From positions 1 to 64,000 of the forward strand of contig CAXTLC010000012.1 in the NCBI GenBank assembly GCA_964245075.1: 64,000 nt of DNA, in the 5' to 3' direction. Numbering within the stretch: position 1 is the stretch's first letter; every line of letters starts with the position of its first letter. The translations under genes were made by a program, and so were the position numbers. The DNA is from LMUY01 sp964245075 (GTDB taxonomy: Bacteria > Pseudomonadota > Alphaproteobacteria > Acetobacterales > Acetobacteraceae). Positions 25,334 through 33,755 of this stretch are shown in pieces. The notes beneath the pieces were generated by a model. The model had not been told where the DNA came from, ran no database searches, and saw nothing but the letters and a program-made list of their open reading frames with translations.

Positions 25334-26820
25334 GCCTCGCCCGCGTCCGCTCCTTCGCCTTCTCGGGCATCGAGGCGGTTCCGGTGGAGGTGCAGGTCCA
25401 GGTGTCCAGCGGCCTGCCCGCCTTCCTGGTCGTGGGCCTGCCGGACAAGGCGGTGGGCGAGGCGCGGGAGCGGGTGCGCGCCGCGCTGACCGCGATGGGC
25501 CTGGCCCTGCCGCCGCGCCGGGTGCTGATCAACCTGGCGCCGGCGGACCTGCTGAAGGAAGGCAGCCACTTCGACCTGCCCATCGCCCTGTGCGTGCTGG
25601 CCGCGATGGACGTGCTGCCACGGGAAGACCTGGCCGGGTACGCCGCCCTGGGCGAGCTGTCGCTGGACGGCACGTTGAACCCGGTGGCCGGCGTGCTGCC
25701 CGCCGCCATCGGCGCGTCCGTCCACGGGCTGGGCCTGATCTGCCCGGCGTCCCAGGGCGGCGAGGCGGCCTGGGCAGGGCAGGTGGAGGTGCTGGCGCTG
25801 CCGGACCTGCTGGCCGCGGTGAATCATTTCCGCGGCACCCAGGTGCTGACCCCGCCACCCCCCGCCGGGGTGGCCGAGGCGCTTCCCGGCCCCGACCTCC
25901 TCGAGGTGAAGGGGATGGAAACGGCCAAGCGGGCGATCGAGATCGCGGCGGCGGGCGGCCACAACCTGCTGCTGATCGGCCCGCCGGGCGCCGGCAAGTC
26001 CATGCTGGCCAGCCGCCTGCCCGGCCTGCTGCCGGACCTGACCCCGGCCGAGGCGCTGGAAGTGAGCACCGTGCATTCCGTGGCCGGGATGCTGACCGGC
26101 GGGCTGATGGTCAAGCGCCCGCCGTTCCGCGAGCCGCACCACTCCGCCAGCCCCGCCGCGCTGACCGGCGGCGGCCAGCGCGCCCGGCCGGGAGAGGTCA
26201 GCCTGGCGCATCGCGGCGTGCTGTTCCTGGACGAGCTGCCGGAGTTCCCGCGCCTGGCGCTGGAAGCGCTGCGGACGCCGCTGGAAACCGGCCGCACCAC
26301 CGTTTCCCGCGCCAGCGCGCACGTGACCTACCCGGCGCGGTTCCAGCTCGTGGCGGCGATGAACCCGTGCCGCTGCGGCTACCTGGGCGATGCCGCGCGC
26401 GAGTGCAGCAAGGCGCCCCGCTGCGGCGAGGAGTACCTGAACCGCATCAGCGGCCCCTTGCTGGACCGCATCGACATGACGGTGCAGGTGCAGCCGATCC
26501 CGCCCGCCGAGCTCAGCCGCGCGCCGCCCGGCGAGTCGAGCGCCGCCGTGGCGGCCCGCGTGGCGCTGGCGCGCGCGGCCCAGCGTGACCGGGGCGGGAG
26601 CAACGCGGAAGCGGACGGGGGCACGATCACGCTGCACCCGGACGCGCGGGCGCTGGCCGAGCGTGCGGCGGAGAAGCTGCGGCTGTCTGCCCGCGGCTTC
26701 ACCCGGGTGCTGCGGGTGGCGCGGACGGTCGCGGACCTGGCGCAGGCGCCGGACGTGCAGCGGGCGCATGTGGCGGAGGCGCTGGCGTTCCGGCACCGGG
26801 TTCCGGGGCGGTCGGTTTAG
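25330..26820 (+). CDS. comM: ComM/YifB family Mg-chelatase-like AAA+ ATPase
   Basis: ComM (496 aa) is a hexameric AAA+ helicase that helps branch migration during natural transformation. The N-terminal ChlI-like domain has SGLPAFLVVGLPDKAVGEARERVR. The Walker A is LLIGPPGAGKSMLASRLPGLL (about 217-237), Walker B is GVLFLDELPEF, and AAMNPCRCGYLGD carries the Cys cluster typical of YifB. The C-terminal Mg-chelatase domain ends ARGFTRVLRVARTVADL. The TTG start overlaps the preceding stop, suggesting coupling, although the two products have no known functional link. Confidence 0.92.
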   Translation: MSLARVRSFAFSGIEAVPVEVQVQVSSGLPAFLVVGLPDKAVGEARERVRAALTAMGLALPPRRVLINLAPADLLKEGSHFDLPIALCVLAAMDVLPREDLAGYAALGELSLDGTLNPVAGVLPAAIGASVHGLGLICPASQGGEAAWAGQVEVLALPDLLAAVNHFRGTQVLTPPPPAGVAEALPGPDLLEVKGMETAKRAIEIAAAGGHNLLLIGPPGAGKSMLASRLPGLLPDLTPAEALEVSTVHSVAGMLTGGLMVKRPPFREPHHSASPAALTGGGQRARPGEVSLAHRGVLFLDELPEFPRLALEALRTPLETGRTTVSRASAHVTYPARFQLVAAMNPCRCGYLGDAARECSKAPRCGEEYLNRISGPLLDRIDMTVQVQPIPPAELSRAPPGESSAAVAARVALARAAQRDRGGSNAEADGGTITLHPDARALAERAAEKLRLSARGFTRVLRVARTVADLAQAPDVQRAHVAEALAFRHRVPGRSV

Positions 26821-26864
26821 CGAACTAGGATTCGATGTTGCCGGCCAGATCAAGGTCCAGACAT

Positions 26865-27287
26865 ATGAATAACTGGCTTAAGTACGCGCAGAAGACAGGA
26901 CTCTTTAAGTGGTTGCCTTGGATGGTGCGAGTCTGCGCCATCCTGCTCATAATCTACGTGGGCTTTCGAATTCATGATGAGATTCGGACACAGATTTTCT
27001 GCATGATCAGTGGAGCGGTTTATACCGTATTAGAGATTTCCTATAGTGCGAGGAGAGTTAAGCTAGTCCCAGAAACAGCGCCAAGACCAATAAAGCCATG
27101 GATCGTCGTTACGACGCTGGTATTACCGGTCTATATCTGGGGCATGAGAGCGATTGTGACACAGGGGACTCCGCGATACCTGTCCATCGTCTTCTTGGCC
27201 GGTGCTGTCCTGTCCTGGTGCACAATCTGGTATAATAATGCTCGGCAAAGACGCAGATTATCCAAGACTTCCATGAAGTCGCGCTGA
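26865..27287 (+). CDS. Low-GC putative membrane protein
   Basis: A 140-residue protein with about four hydrophobic segments (near residues 19-38, 45-60, 78-98 and 105-125) and a basic C-terminus (ARQRRRLSKTSMKSR). I do not recognise the family. Base composition is strikingly lower in GC than its neighbours; a 60-base sample at 26941-27000 counts 25 G/C, so it was probably acquired. ATG 26865 has AAGG about 10 nt upstream; an in-frame ATG at 26835 lacks one. Confidence 0.6.
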   Translation: MNNWLKYAQKTGLFKWLPWMVRVCAILLIIYVGFRIHDEIRTQIFCMISGAVYTVLEISYSARRVKLVPETAPRPIKPWIVVTTLVLPVYIWGMRAIVTQGTPRYLSIVFLAGAVLSWCTIWYNNARQRRRLSKTSMKSR

Positions 27288-27303
27288 AGTAGCGGGGTGT
27301 TTC

Positions 27304-27345
27304 TAGCACTTCGTCACCCACCATATGATGGGTGACGAAGTGCTA
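27304..27345. terminator. Perfect 17-bp inverted repeat between convergent genes
   Basis: TAGCACTTCGTCACCCA (27304-27320) pairs perfectly with TGGGTGACGAAGTGCTA (27329-27345) across an 8-nt loop. The right arm includes the stop codon of the glycosylase gene. The length and perfection suggest a bidirectional transcription barrier, although neither side has a U-tract. Confidence 0.65.
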
Positions 27346-27981
27346 CGCCGCCCCGATCACCCGCCTCGCCTCCGCCATCACCGCCTCGAACATCGTCTCC
27401 GTCAGCCGCCCGGTATTCGTGTTGTAGCGCGACACGTGGTAGCTGTCCGCCAGCGTCACGCCGTTCGGCAGCGCGTGCAGCGCGCCGTGGCCGAACTTGA
27501 ACGCGCTCTGCTTCAGCCCGAACGCGCGGATGGCCGCCGCATGGGCCAGCAGGCCCAGCACCAGCACCACCTGCAGCCGCTCCATCCCGTGCAGTTCCGC
27601 GACCAGGAACTGGTTGCACGTCCTCGTTTCCGCGGGCGTCGGCAGGTTGGCCGGCGGCACGCAGCGCACCGCGTTGACGATGCGGCAATCCCGCAGGGTC
27701 AGCCCGTCCGCCGGGTCGGCCCGGTACTCTCCCGCGGCGAAGCCGAACCGCAGCAGCGTCCCGTAGAGCAGGATGCCCGCGTGGTCCCCGGTGAACGGCC
27801 GCCCGGTGCGGTTGGCGCCGCGCACGCCGGGCGCCATGCCGACGACCAGCAGGCGCGCGTCCGTGCCGCCCCAACTCGGCACGGGGGCGTTGAACCAATC
27901 GGGATGCCCGGCCTGGTTGGCGGCGCGGTAGGCGACCAGGCGGGGGCAGAGCGGGCAGTCGGGCGGCGGAACCGCGGTCAG
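27343..27981 (-). CDS. Uracil-DNA glycosylase, family 5 (UDGb type), probable CTG start
   Basis: A 4Fe-4S uracil-DNA glycosylase of the family 4/5 group, which removes uracil and related bases from DNA. The active-site region GMAPGVRGANRTGRPFTGDHAG is the family 5 form, and SYHVSRYNTNTGRLT provides the C-terminal His motif. Iron-sulfur cysteines are DCPLCPRL at the N-terminus plus VNAVRCVPP and ETRTCNQF. The first ATG (27882) would delete the DCPLC pair. The frame is conserved upstream to a CTG at 27981 (reading LTAVPPPDCPLCPRLVAYR) that overlaps the neighbouring stop as CTGA. I therefore take 27981 as the start (212 aa). Confidence 0.85.
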   Translation of the reverse strand: MTAVPPPDCPLCPRLVAYRAANQAGHPDWFNAPVPSWGGTDARLLVVGMAPGVRGANRTGRPFTGDHAGILLYGTLLRFGFAAGEYRADPADGLTLRDCRIVNAVRCVPPANLPTPAETRTCNQFLVAELHGMERLQVVLVLGLLAHAAAIRAFGLKQSAFKFGHGALHALPNGVTLADSYHVSRYNTNTGRLTETMFEAVMAEARRVIGAA

Positions 27982-28577
27982 AGGGTCTCGGATGGCTCGC
28001 TGTCCCGCTCGGCCGTGGCCTGGCGCGGAATCCTGGCGCGCGGCTCCATCTGCCGACGGGTGAAGCCGGAAGCGATGTCGGCCAGTTCCAGGAACTGGTC
28101 GGCCTGCCGGCGCAGTTCGTCGCCGATCATGGGCGGGCTGCTGCGCACGGTGGACACCACCGACACGCGCACGCCCTGCCGCTGCACCGCCTCCACCAGG
28201 CGGCGGAAGTCGCTGTCGCCGCTGAACAGCACGGCGTGGTCCAGCTTGGGCGCCAGTTCCAGCATGTCGATGGCCAGCTCGACGTCCATGTTGCCCTTCA
28301 CCCGGCGGCGTCCCGTCGCGTCGGTGAACTCGCGGGCTGCCTTGGTGACCAGCGAATAGCCGTTGTAGGCCAGCCAGTCCGTCAGCGGCTTCAGGGGCGA
28401 GTACTCCTCCGTGTCCAGCACGGCCGAGTAGTAATAGGCACGGATGACGTGCGTCTTGGCGCGGAAGAAATCCAGCATGTTGCGGTAATCGACGTCGAAA
28501 CCCAGGTTGCGGGACGCCGAGTACAAATTCGCCCCGTCGATGAAAAGAGCGGTGCGCTCGTTAGGCAGAAAAAGCAC
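27978..28577 (-). CDS. NYN-domain (LabA/DUF88) putative ribonuclease
   Basis: A 199-residue NYN-domain protein of the LabA/DUF88 family, a PIN-like nuclease fold. The acidic metal-site residues are in ALFIDGANLYSASRNL, VKGNMDVELAIDMLE and AVLFSGDSDFRRLVEAV. The C-terminal 40 residues are charged and not conserved in an obvious way. GTG 28577 has AAGGA 7 nt upstream (VLFLPNERTALFID). Its stop overlaps the CTG taken as the glycosylase start. The RNA target is unknown. Confidence 0.87.
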   Translation of the reverse strand: MLFLPNERTALFIDGANLYSASRNLGFDVDYRNMLDFFRAKTHVIRAYYYSAVLDTEEYSPLKPLTDWLAYNGYSLVTKAAREFTDATGRRRVKGNMDVELAIDMLELAPKLDHAVLFSGDSDFRRLVEAVQRQGVRVSVVSTVRSSPPMIGDELRRQADQFLELADIASGFTRRQMEPRARIPRQATAERDSEPSETL

Positions 28578-28655
28578 TTCGTTATCCTTCAAAGGTGCGG
28601 CGCATGGCTCCGCTCCACTCTCCTGGCCATAAAGAGTGACCCGGGTGGCAGAAAG

Positions 28656-29180
28656 ATGCAAACAGCGCGCATGATCCTCGTCGCGATCGGCGCCAACCTT
28701 CCCGCCCCGGATGGCACGCCAGCGCTGCAAACCTGCCAGCAGGCTGCCGCCGCGCTCGATGGCGTTGCCGGGCTGAGGCTGCGCGCCGCATCCAGATGGT
28801 ATGTGACCGAACCGGTTCCCCCGTCCGGCCAGCCGGCCTACATCAACGGTGTCGCCCAGTTGGAAGGCATGGCGGACCCGGCGGAACTGCTGCGGGAACT
28901 GCAAGCCATCGAGGCCGCTCACGGACGCGAGCGCGGCGTTGCCAATGCCGCGCGCACCCTGGACCTGGACATCGTCGCCATGGCCGGGCTGGTGCGCGCG
29001 GGACCTGACCCCGTGCTGCCGCACCCGCGCATGCACACGCGCGCCTTCGTGCTTGCCCCCTTGCTGGACGTGGCGCCCCATTGGCGCCATCCGGTGCTCG
29101 GCCACTCGGCACGGAAGTTGCTCGCCGCGCTGCCGCCCCAGGGCGTTCTCGCACTTGCGAGAAACGGGGCCAGTCCCTAA
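28656..29180 (+). CDS. folK: 2-amino-4-hydroxy-6-hydroxymethyldihydropteridine pyrophosphokinase
   Basis: FolK (174 aa) transfers pyrophosphate from ATP to hydroxymethyldihydropterin in folate synthesis. The opening ILVAIGANLPAPDGTP, the SRWYVTEPV segment, HGRERGVANAARTLDLDIV and the LPHPRMHTRAFVLAPLLDVAP block are the HPPK signatures. The start is ATG 28656 or the ATG at 28671; neither has a strong ribosome site. Divergent from the NYN gene with 78 bp between, and 39 bp before rpoZ. Confidence 0.92.
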   Translation: MQTARMILVAIGANLPAPDGTPALQTCQQAAAALDGVAGLRLRAASRWYVTEPVPPSGQPAYINGVAQLEGMADPAELLRELQAIEAAHGRERGVANAARTLDLDIVAMAGLVRAGPDPVLPHPRMHTRAFVLAPLLDVAPHWRHPVLGHSARKLLAALPPQGVLALARNGASP

Positions 29181-29219
29181 CTAGGTCAATCTAACCAAAC
29201 GTCCCGTGGAGTTTTGCCG

Positions 29220-29618
29220 ATGGCACGCGTCACCGTCGAGGACTGCGTCCAGCGCGTTCCCAACCGTTTCGAGCTGGTGCTGTTCGCGGCCCAACGCGCC
29301 CGCAACCTCAGCCGGGGCGAGGAGCTGACCGTCGACCGCGATGACGACAAGAACCCGGTGGTCGCCCTGCGTGAGATCGCCGAAGAGACGATCGCGCTGC
29401 CCAAGCTGGAGCAGGACCTGATCAAGTCGCTGTCCCGCGCGCCGGAGCCGGAGCCGGCGGACGAGGAGGTGCTCGACCTCATCCCGACCGACCAGAACAT
29501 CTTCGGCTTGCAGGACGTGTCCGCCGAGGAGGAGGCGGCCAGCCTTCCCGTCGAGGAGATGTCCCCCGAGGACCTGGAAGCCGCCATCGAGGCCGAACTC
29601 GGCGGCCGCCGCCGTTGA
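29220..29618 (+). CDS. rpoZ: RNA polymerase omega subunit
   Basis: Omega subunit (132 aa) that assists beta-prime folding. The N-terminus MARVTVEDCVQRVPNRFELVLFAAQRARNL is the conserved omega signature, followed by DKNPVVALREIAEETI. The C-terminal half is a long acidic tail (EEEAASLPVEEMSPEDLEAAIE), as common in Alphaproteobacteria. ATG 29220 has GGAG 10 nt upstream. It heads the conserved block with rsh. Confidence 0.96.
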   Translation: MARVTVEDCVQRVPNRFELVLFAAQRARNLSRGEELTVDRDDDKNPVVALREIAEETIALPKLEQDLIKSLSRAPEPEPADEEVLDLIPTDQNIFGLQDVSAEEEAASLPVEEMSPEDLEAAIEAELGGRRR

Positions 29619-29648
29619 GCTTGAACCCGTGGGCCTGTTCTGAGGTGC

Positions 29649-31907
29649 ATGGACAGACGTAGCGCCAGCTTCACCGCGCGCGCTCCGGACGGGGCGGACA
29701 GCGCGCGGCCGGGCCGTTCCGGCATCATCCGTCAGTTCGAACTGACGGAACGCGTCCTCGCCTACGATCCCAAGGCCGACATCGGGTTGATCGACGCCGC
29801 CTACGTGGTGGCCATGCAGGCCCATGGCGGCCAGCGGCGCGACAATGGCGACCCTTACATCACCCACCCGGTCGCCGTGGCCGACATCCTCGCCGGCTAT
29901 CGCCTGGATGCCGGCAGCATCGTCACCGCCTTGCTGCACGACGTGGTGGAGGACACTGGCGTCAAGCTGCCGGAGATCGAGGCCCGCTTCGGCCCCGCCA
30001 TCGCCGGCCTGGTGGACGGCGTCACCAAGCTCACCAAGCTGGAACTGAAGACCGGCCGGGACAAGCAGGCGGAGAACTTCCGCAAGCTGGTGCTGGCGAT
30101 GAGCCAGGACATCCGCGTGCTGCTGGTCAAGCTGGCCGACCGGCTGCACAACATGCGCACCCTGCACTTCGTCGCGTCCGCCGAGCGCCGCCAGCGCATC
30201 GCGCGGGAAACGATGGAGATCTACGCCCCGCTAGCCGAACGCATCGGCATGGACGCGGTGAAGACCGAGCTGCAGAACCTCGCGTTCGCCCAATTGGAGC
30301 AGGAAGCCTACGACACGATCAACGCCCGGCTCAACTTCCTGCGCGGCCAGGGCGCGGACATCATCGAGGAAGTGCGCTCCGAGCTGGTCCGGGTGTGCCA
30401 GGACGGCGGGGTGGAGGCCGTGGAAGTCAGCGGGCGGGAGAAAAGCGCCTTCTCCATCTGGGAGAAGATGCAGCGCCGCAACATCGCCTTCGAGCAGTTG
30501 TCCGACATCATGGCGTTCCGCGTCGTCGTGCCGAGCCGGGCGGACTGCTACATGGCGCTGGGCGCGGTGCACGCCAGCTACCCGGTGATCGCCGGGCGGT
30601 TCAAGGACTACATCTCCACCCCGAAATCCAACGGCTACCAGAGCCTGCACACCGGGGTGACGCTGCGGGAACCGCGCAACCAGAAGATCGAGGTGCAGAT
30701 CCGCACCGCCGAGATGCAGCGGGTGGCCGACAACGGCGTCGCGGCGCATTGGGGCTACAAGCAGGGGGGTTACAAGCAGGGGGACTACAAGCAGGGCGGC
30801 GCCGGCCCGGCGGACGGCACGACCTTCCCATGGGTGCGGGATCTGCTGGAGATCCTGGACAACTCCAGCACCGGCGAGGACTTCCTCGAGAACACCAAGC
30901 TGGAGCTGTACCGCGACCAGGTGTTCTGCTTCACGCCGAAGGGGCAGCTGATCCAGCTTCCGCGCGGCGCGACGCCGGTGGACTTCGCCTACGCCGTGCA
31001 CAGCCAGGTGGGGGACACCTGCGTCGGCGCCAAGGTGAACGGCCGGTTGCTGCCGCTGCGGACGGAGCTGCAGAACGGCGACCAGGTGGAGGTCATGACC
31101 GCCCGCGGCGGCACGCCCTCGCCCGCCTGGGAGCGGTTCGCCGTCACCGGCAAGGCCCGCGCCCGCATCCGCCGCCATGTGGCACTCCAGCAACGGCAGC
31201 AGCACCTCGACTCCGGCCGTGCCGCGCTGGCGAAGGCGTTCCGGCAGGAAGGCGTGGACGGGTCGGAAAAAGTGCTGGACGGGGCGCTCAAGCTGCTCAA
31301 GGCCGCGTCCCTGGACGACCTCTACGTCAGCGTCGGCAACGGCAACACCGGGCCGAAGGACGTGGTGCACGCCGCCTACCCGGAGCTGCGCCAGGCGCCG
31401 CGCGCGCCGCGCATGATCCCGCCGCTGCCATCGCGCGCGCCCAGCCGGTCCGCGCACGGCGCTATGGCGGTGAGCGGCCTGCTGCCGGGCATGGCGGTCA
31501 GCTACGCAGGGTGCTGCCATCCGCTGCCGGGGGACCCGATCGTCGGCATCGTCACCACCGGCAAGGGCGTGACGGTGCACGCCAAGGGGTGCCAAACGCT
31601 GGAAAGCTTCGCCGCCACGCCGGAGCGGTTCATCGACGTCGGCTGGGACGGCGATGGCGCGTCCGGCCTGCACACCGGCCGCATCAGCGTGATCGCCGCC
31701 AACGAGCCGGGCACGCTGGCCAGCCTGGCCAACGCGGTGTCCAAGCACGAGGGATCGGTCACCAACCTCAAGATCGTCAACCGGCAGCAGGATTTCTGCG
31801 AGATCCTGCTCGACGTGGACGTGCGGGACCTGCGGCACCTGTCCACCGTCATCGCCGGGCTGCGCGCCACGGGCGGCATCACCCAGGTCGAGCGGGCGCG
31901 CGCATGA
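29649..31907 (+). CDS. rsh: RelA/SpoT family (p)ppGpp synthetase/hydrolase
   Basis: Bifunctional Rsh (752 aa) for stringent-response alarmone synthesis and breakdown. Order: HD hydrolase domain with TALLHDVVEDTG (about 94-105) and KLADRLHNMRTL; synthetase domain with FKDYISTPKSNGYQSLHTGV (about 318) and IRTAEMQ; TGS domain (DQVFCFTPKGQLIQLPRG, about 422); a CC/zinc-finger-like CCHPLPGDPIVG; and a C-terminal ACT domain (ISVIAANEPGTLASLANAV). An intact HD motif supports hydrolase activity. A three-copy YKQGG/D tandem repeat lies after the synthetase core. The stop overlaps the acpS ATG. Confidence 0.97.
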   Translation: MDRRSASFTARAPDGADSARPGRSGIIRQFELTERVLAYDPKADIGLIDAAYVVAMQAHGGQRRDNGDPYITHPVAVADILAGYRLDAGSIVTALLHDVVEDTGVKLPEIEARFGPAIAGLVDGVTKLTKLELKTGRDKQAENFRKLVLAMSQDIRVLLVKLADRLHNMRTLHFVASAERRQRIARETMEIYAPLAERIGMDAVKTELQNLAFAQLEQEAYDTINARLNFLRGQGADIIEEVRSELVRVCQDGGVEAVEVSGREKSAFSIWEKMQRRNIAFEQLSDIMAFRVVVPSRADCYMALGAVHASYPVIAGRFKDYISTPKSNGYQSLHTGVTLREPRNQKIEVQIRTAEMQRVADNGVAAHWGYKQGGYKQGDYKQGGAGPADGTTFPWVRDLLEILDNSSTGEDFLENTKLELYRDQVFCFTPKGQLIQLPRGATPVDFAYAVHSQVGDTCVGAKVNGRLLPLRTELQNGDQVEVMTARGGTPSPAWERFAVTGKARARIRRHVALQQRQQHLDSGRAALAKAFRQEGVDGSEKVLDGALKLLKAASLDDLYVSVGNGNTGPKDVVHAAYPELRQAPRAPRMIPPLPSRAPSRSAHGAMAVSGLLPGMAVSYAGCCHPLPGDPIVGIVTTGKGVTVHAKGCQTLESFAATPERFIDVGWDGDGASGLHTGRISVIAANEPGTLASLANAVSKHEGSVTNLKIVNRQQDFCEILLDVDVRDLRHLSTVIAGLRATGGITQVERARA
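30756..30800 (+). repeat. 15-bp tandem repeat inside rsh
   Basis: Three consecutive 15-bp units beginning TACAAGCAGGG encode YKQGG-YKQGD-YKQGG (residues about 370-384), directly after the conserved AAHWGYK at the end of the synthetase domain. The units differ by one to a few bases, as expected for a recent expansion. Confidence 0.85.
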
Positions 31908-32308
31908 TCCTGGGCACCGGCGCCGACCTTTGCGACATCCGGCGGATCGAGCGCGCCATTGCCCGGTTCGGCGACCGCTTCTTGCAGCGCGTGTTCACCG
32001 AGGCGGAACGGGCACGCGCTGCCCGGCGCACCGCCGCCATCCAGCCCGGCACCTACGCCAAGCGCTTCGCGGCCAAGGAAGCGTGCGCCAAGGCGCTCGG
32101 CACCGGGTTCCGCCGCGGCGTGTTCCATTCCGACATGGGGGTGGTCAACCTGCCGAGCGGGCAGCCGACGTTGGCGCTGACCGGCGGCGCCGCAGCCCGG
32201 CTGCGGGCGATCACGCCGCCCGGCCAGGTCGCGACCATCCACCTGACCCTGACCGACGAGCACCCGTATGCTTTTGCCCAGGTGACCATCGCGGGAACGC
32301 CGGCGTGA
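31904..32308 (+). CDS. acpS: Holo-[acyl-carrier-protein] synthase
   Basis: AcpS (134 aa) transfers 4'-phosphopantetheine from CoA to acyl carrier protein. The Mg-binding GTGADLCDIRRIERAI at the N-terminus and FTEAERARA...YAKRFAAKEACAKALGTGF are diagnostic, and it ends with ISLTDEHPYA-type sequence (LTLTDEHPYAFAQV). ATGA overlap with rsh; its stop overlaps the GTG of the following methyltransferase. Confidence 0.96.
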   Translation: MILGTGADLCDIRRIERAIARFGDRFLQRVFTEAERARAARRTAAIQPGTYAKRFAAKEACAKALGTGFRRGVFHSDMGVVNLPSGQPTLALTGGAAARLRAITPPGQVATIHLTLTDEHPYAFAQVTIAGTPA

Positions 32309-32880
32309 GCGGGCGCGGCGTCGCGCTGGACTGGCAGGCCCGCTTCCAGGCTGAACGCACCCCTTGGGAGCGGCCAAGCCTCAACCCCGCGTTCCTGTCG
32401 TGGCGCAGTTCCGGCGCCCTGTCGCCCTGCCGCGTCCTGCTGCCGGGCGCCGGGCGCAGCGGCGAGCCCTTGGCCTTGGCGCGGGACGGGTTCGACGTGA
32501 CGGTCGTGGACCTGACCCGGACCGCCGCGGCCGTGCAGCGCGTGCGCCTGGAAAGCGCGGGCCTGCGCGGGGCGGTGCACCAGGCGGACCTGCTCGCCTG
32601 GACGCCGGATGCGCCGTTCGACGCGGTCTATGACCAAACCTGCCTGTGCGCCCTGCCGCCGGCCGTATGGCCGGACTACGCGGCGCGGCTGCACTCCTGG
32701 CTGCGGCCGGGCGGCCGGCTGTTCATCCTGTTCATGCAGACAGGCCAGCCGGACGGCCCGCCCTTCGATTGCCCGCCCGACCGGATGCGCACGCTGTTTG
32801 GCGCCGGCTGGACCTGGCCCGACCGGCTTGGCGAGGCGACGGATCGCAGGGAGATCCCGGCGGTGCTGACGCGGGCCTGA
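32305..32880 (+). CDS. SAM-dependent methyltransferase, TPMT-like
   Basis: A 191-residue methyltransferase of the thiopurine-methyltransferase-like group. It begins WQARFQAERTPWERPSLNPAF, has motif I VLLPGAGRSGEPLALARDGFDVTVVDL (about 37-63), the acceptor-region YDQTCLCALPP, and WLRPGGRLFILFMQ. The substrate is not known. It is placed between acpS and lepB, starting at GTG overlapping the acpS stop. In many Alphaproteobacteria pdxJ sits in this neighbourhood; none is seen here. Confidence 0.85.
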   Translation: MSGRGVALDWQARFQAERTPWERPSLNPAFLSWRSSGALSPCRVLLPGAGRSGEPLALARDGFDVTVVDLTRTAAAVQRVRLESAGLRGAVHQADLLAWTPDAPFDAVYDQTCLCALPPAVWPDYAARLHSWLRPGGRLFILFMQTGQPDGPPFDCPPDRMRTLFGAGWTWPDRLGEATDRREIPAVLTRA

Positions 32881-32966
32881 CCGGCCGGCCGTGGGGGCCA
32901 GTTCCTTGACAGACCCTGGCCCCATCGGCTTCATCCGCCCGCATTTGATCGGATCGCCGCACCGAA

Positions 32967-33755
32967 ATGGCTCGGACCGCAACAGTTAAGGCGAAATCGG
33001 GCGGCTGGCTCGACAACACGAAGACCATCGTCTACGCGGTGCTGATCGCGGTCGTCATCCGCACCGTCGGTTTCGAGCCGTTCAACATCCCGTCCGGCTC
33101 GATGATCCCGACCTTGCTGGTCGGCGACTACCTGTTCGTGTCGAAGTTCGCGTACGGCTTCTCGCGCTACTCGATGCCGTTCTCGCCCAACCTGTTCTCC
33201 GGCCGCATCTTCGGCAGCTTGCCGAAGCGGGGGGACGTGGTGGTGTTCAAGAACATGCACGCCGACTATGCCGACTACATCAAACGCATCGTCGGCTTGC
33301 CCGGTGACCATATCCAGGTCCGCGGCGGCCAGCTCTATGTGAACGGCCTGCCAGCCGCCCGGCGGCCAATCGGGCCGATCCGCGCCACCGACGAAGGCGG
33401 GATGTCCATGGAGGAGGCGGAATTCAGCGAGACGCTGCCCGGCAACGTCACCCACATGATCGCCAAGATGGGCGAGGAAGGCCCGCAGAACAACACGCCG
33501 GAATACGTGGTGCCGGACGGCAACCTGTTCGCCATGGGCGACAACCGGGACAACAGCCTGGACAGCCGCTTCTCGGCCGACAATCCGGAGCCGGGGCTCC
33601 GCAACAGCCAGGGCGTGGGCTACCTTCCGGTGGAGAACCTGGTCGGCCGGGCGGAATTCATCTTCTTCTCCATCGACCCGTCGGCCCCCTGGTGGCAGGT
33701 TTGGGAATGGCCGTTCGAAATACGCTGGGGCCGGTTGCTGACCGGCATACGGTGA
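32967..33755 (+). CDS. lepB: Signal peptidase I
   Basis: LepB (262 aa) cleaves signal peptides at the periplasmic face. One N-terminal membrane helix (TIVYAVLIAVVIRTVGF) is followed by the catalytic Ser in IPSGSMIPTLLVGD (Ser45). The general-base Lys is in YIKRIVGLPGDH (about Lys107), and the conserved box is MGDNRDNSLDSR. Starts at ATG 32967; the stop overlaps the rnc GTG. Confidence 0.97.
   Translation: MARTATVKAKSGGWLDNTKTIVYAVLIAVVIRTVGFEPFNIPSGSMIPTLLVGDYLFVSKFAYGFSRYSMPFSPNLFSGRIFGSLPKRGDVVVFKNMHADYADYIKRIVGLPGDHIQVRGGQLYVNGLPAARRPIGPIRATDEGGMSMEEAEFSETLPGNVTHMIAKMGEEGPQNNTPEYVVPDGNLFAMGDNRDNSLDSRFSADNPEPGLRNSQGVGYLPVENLVGRAEFIFFSIDPSAPWWQVWEWPFEIRWGRLLTGIR

Noticed and set aside
30395..31900. 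Second plus-strand frame inside rsh
   Set aside because: Its Arg/Gly-rich product is a shifted shadow of Rsh, whose domains are complete.
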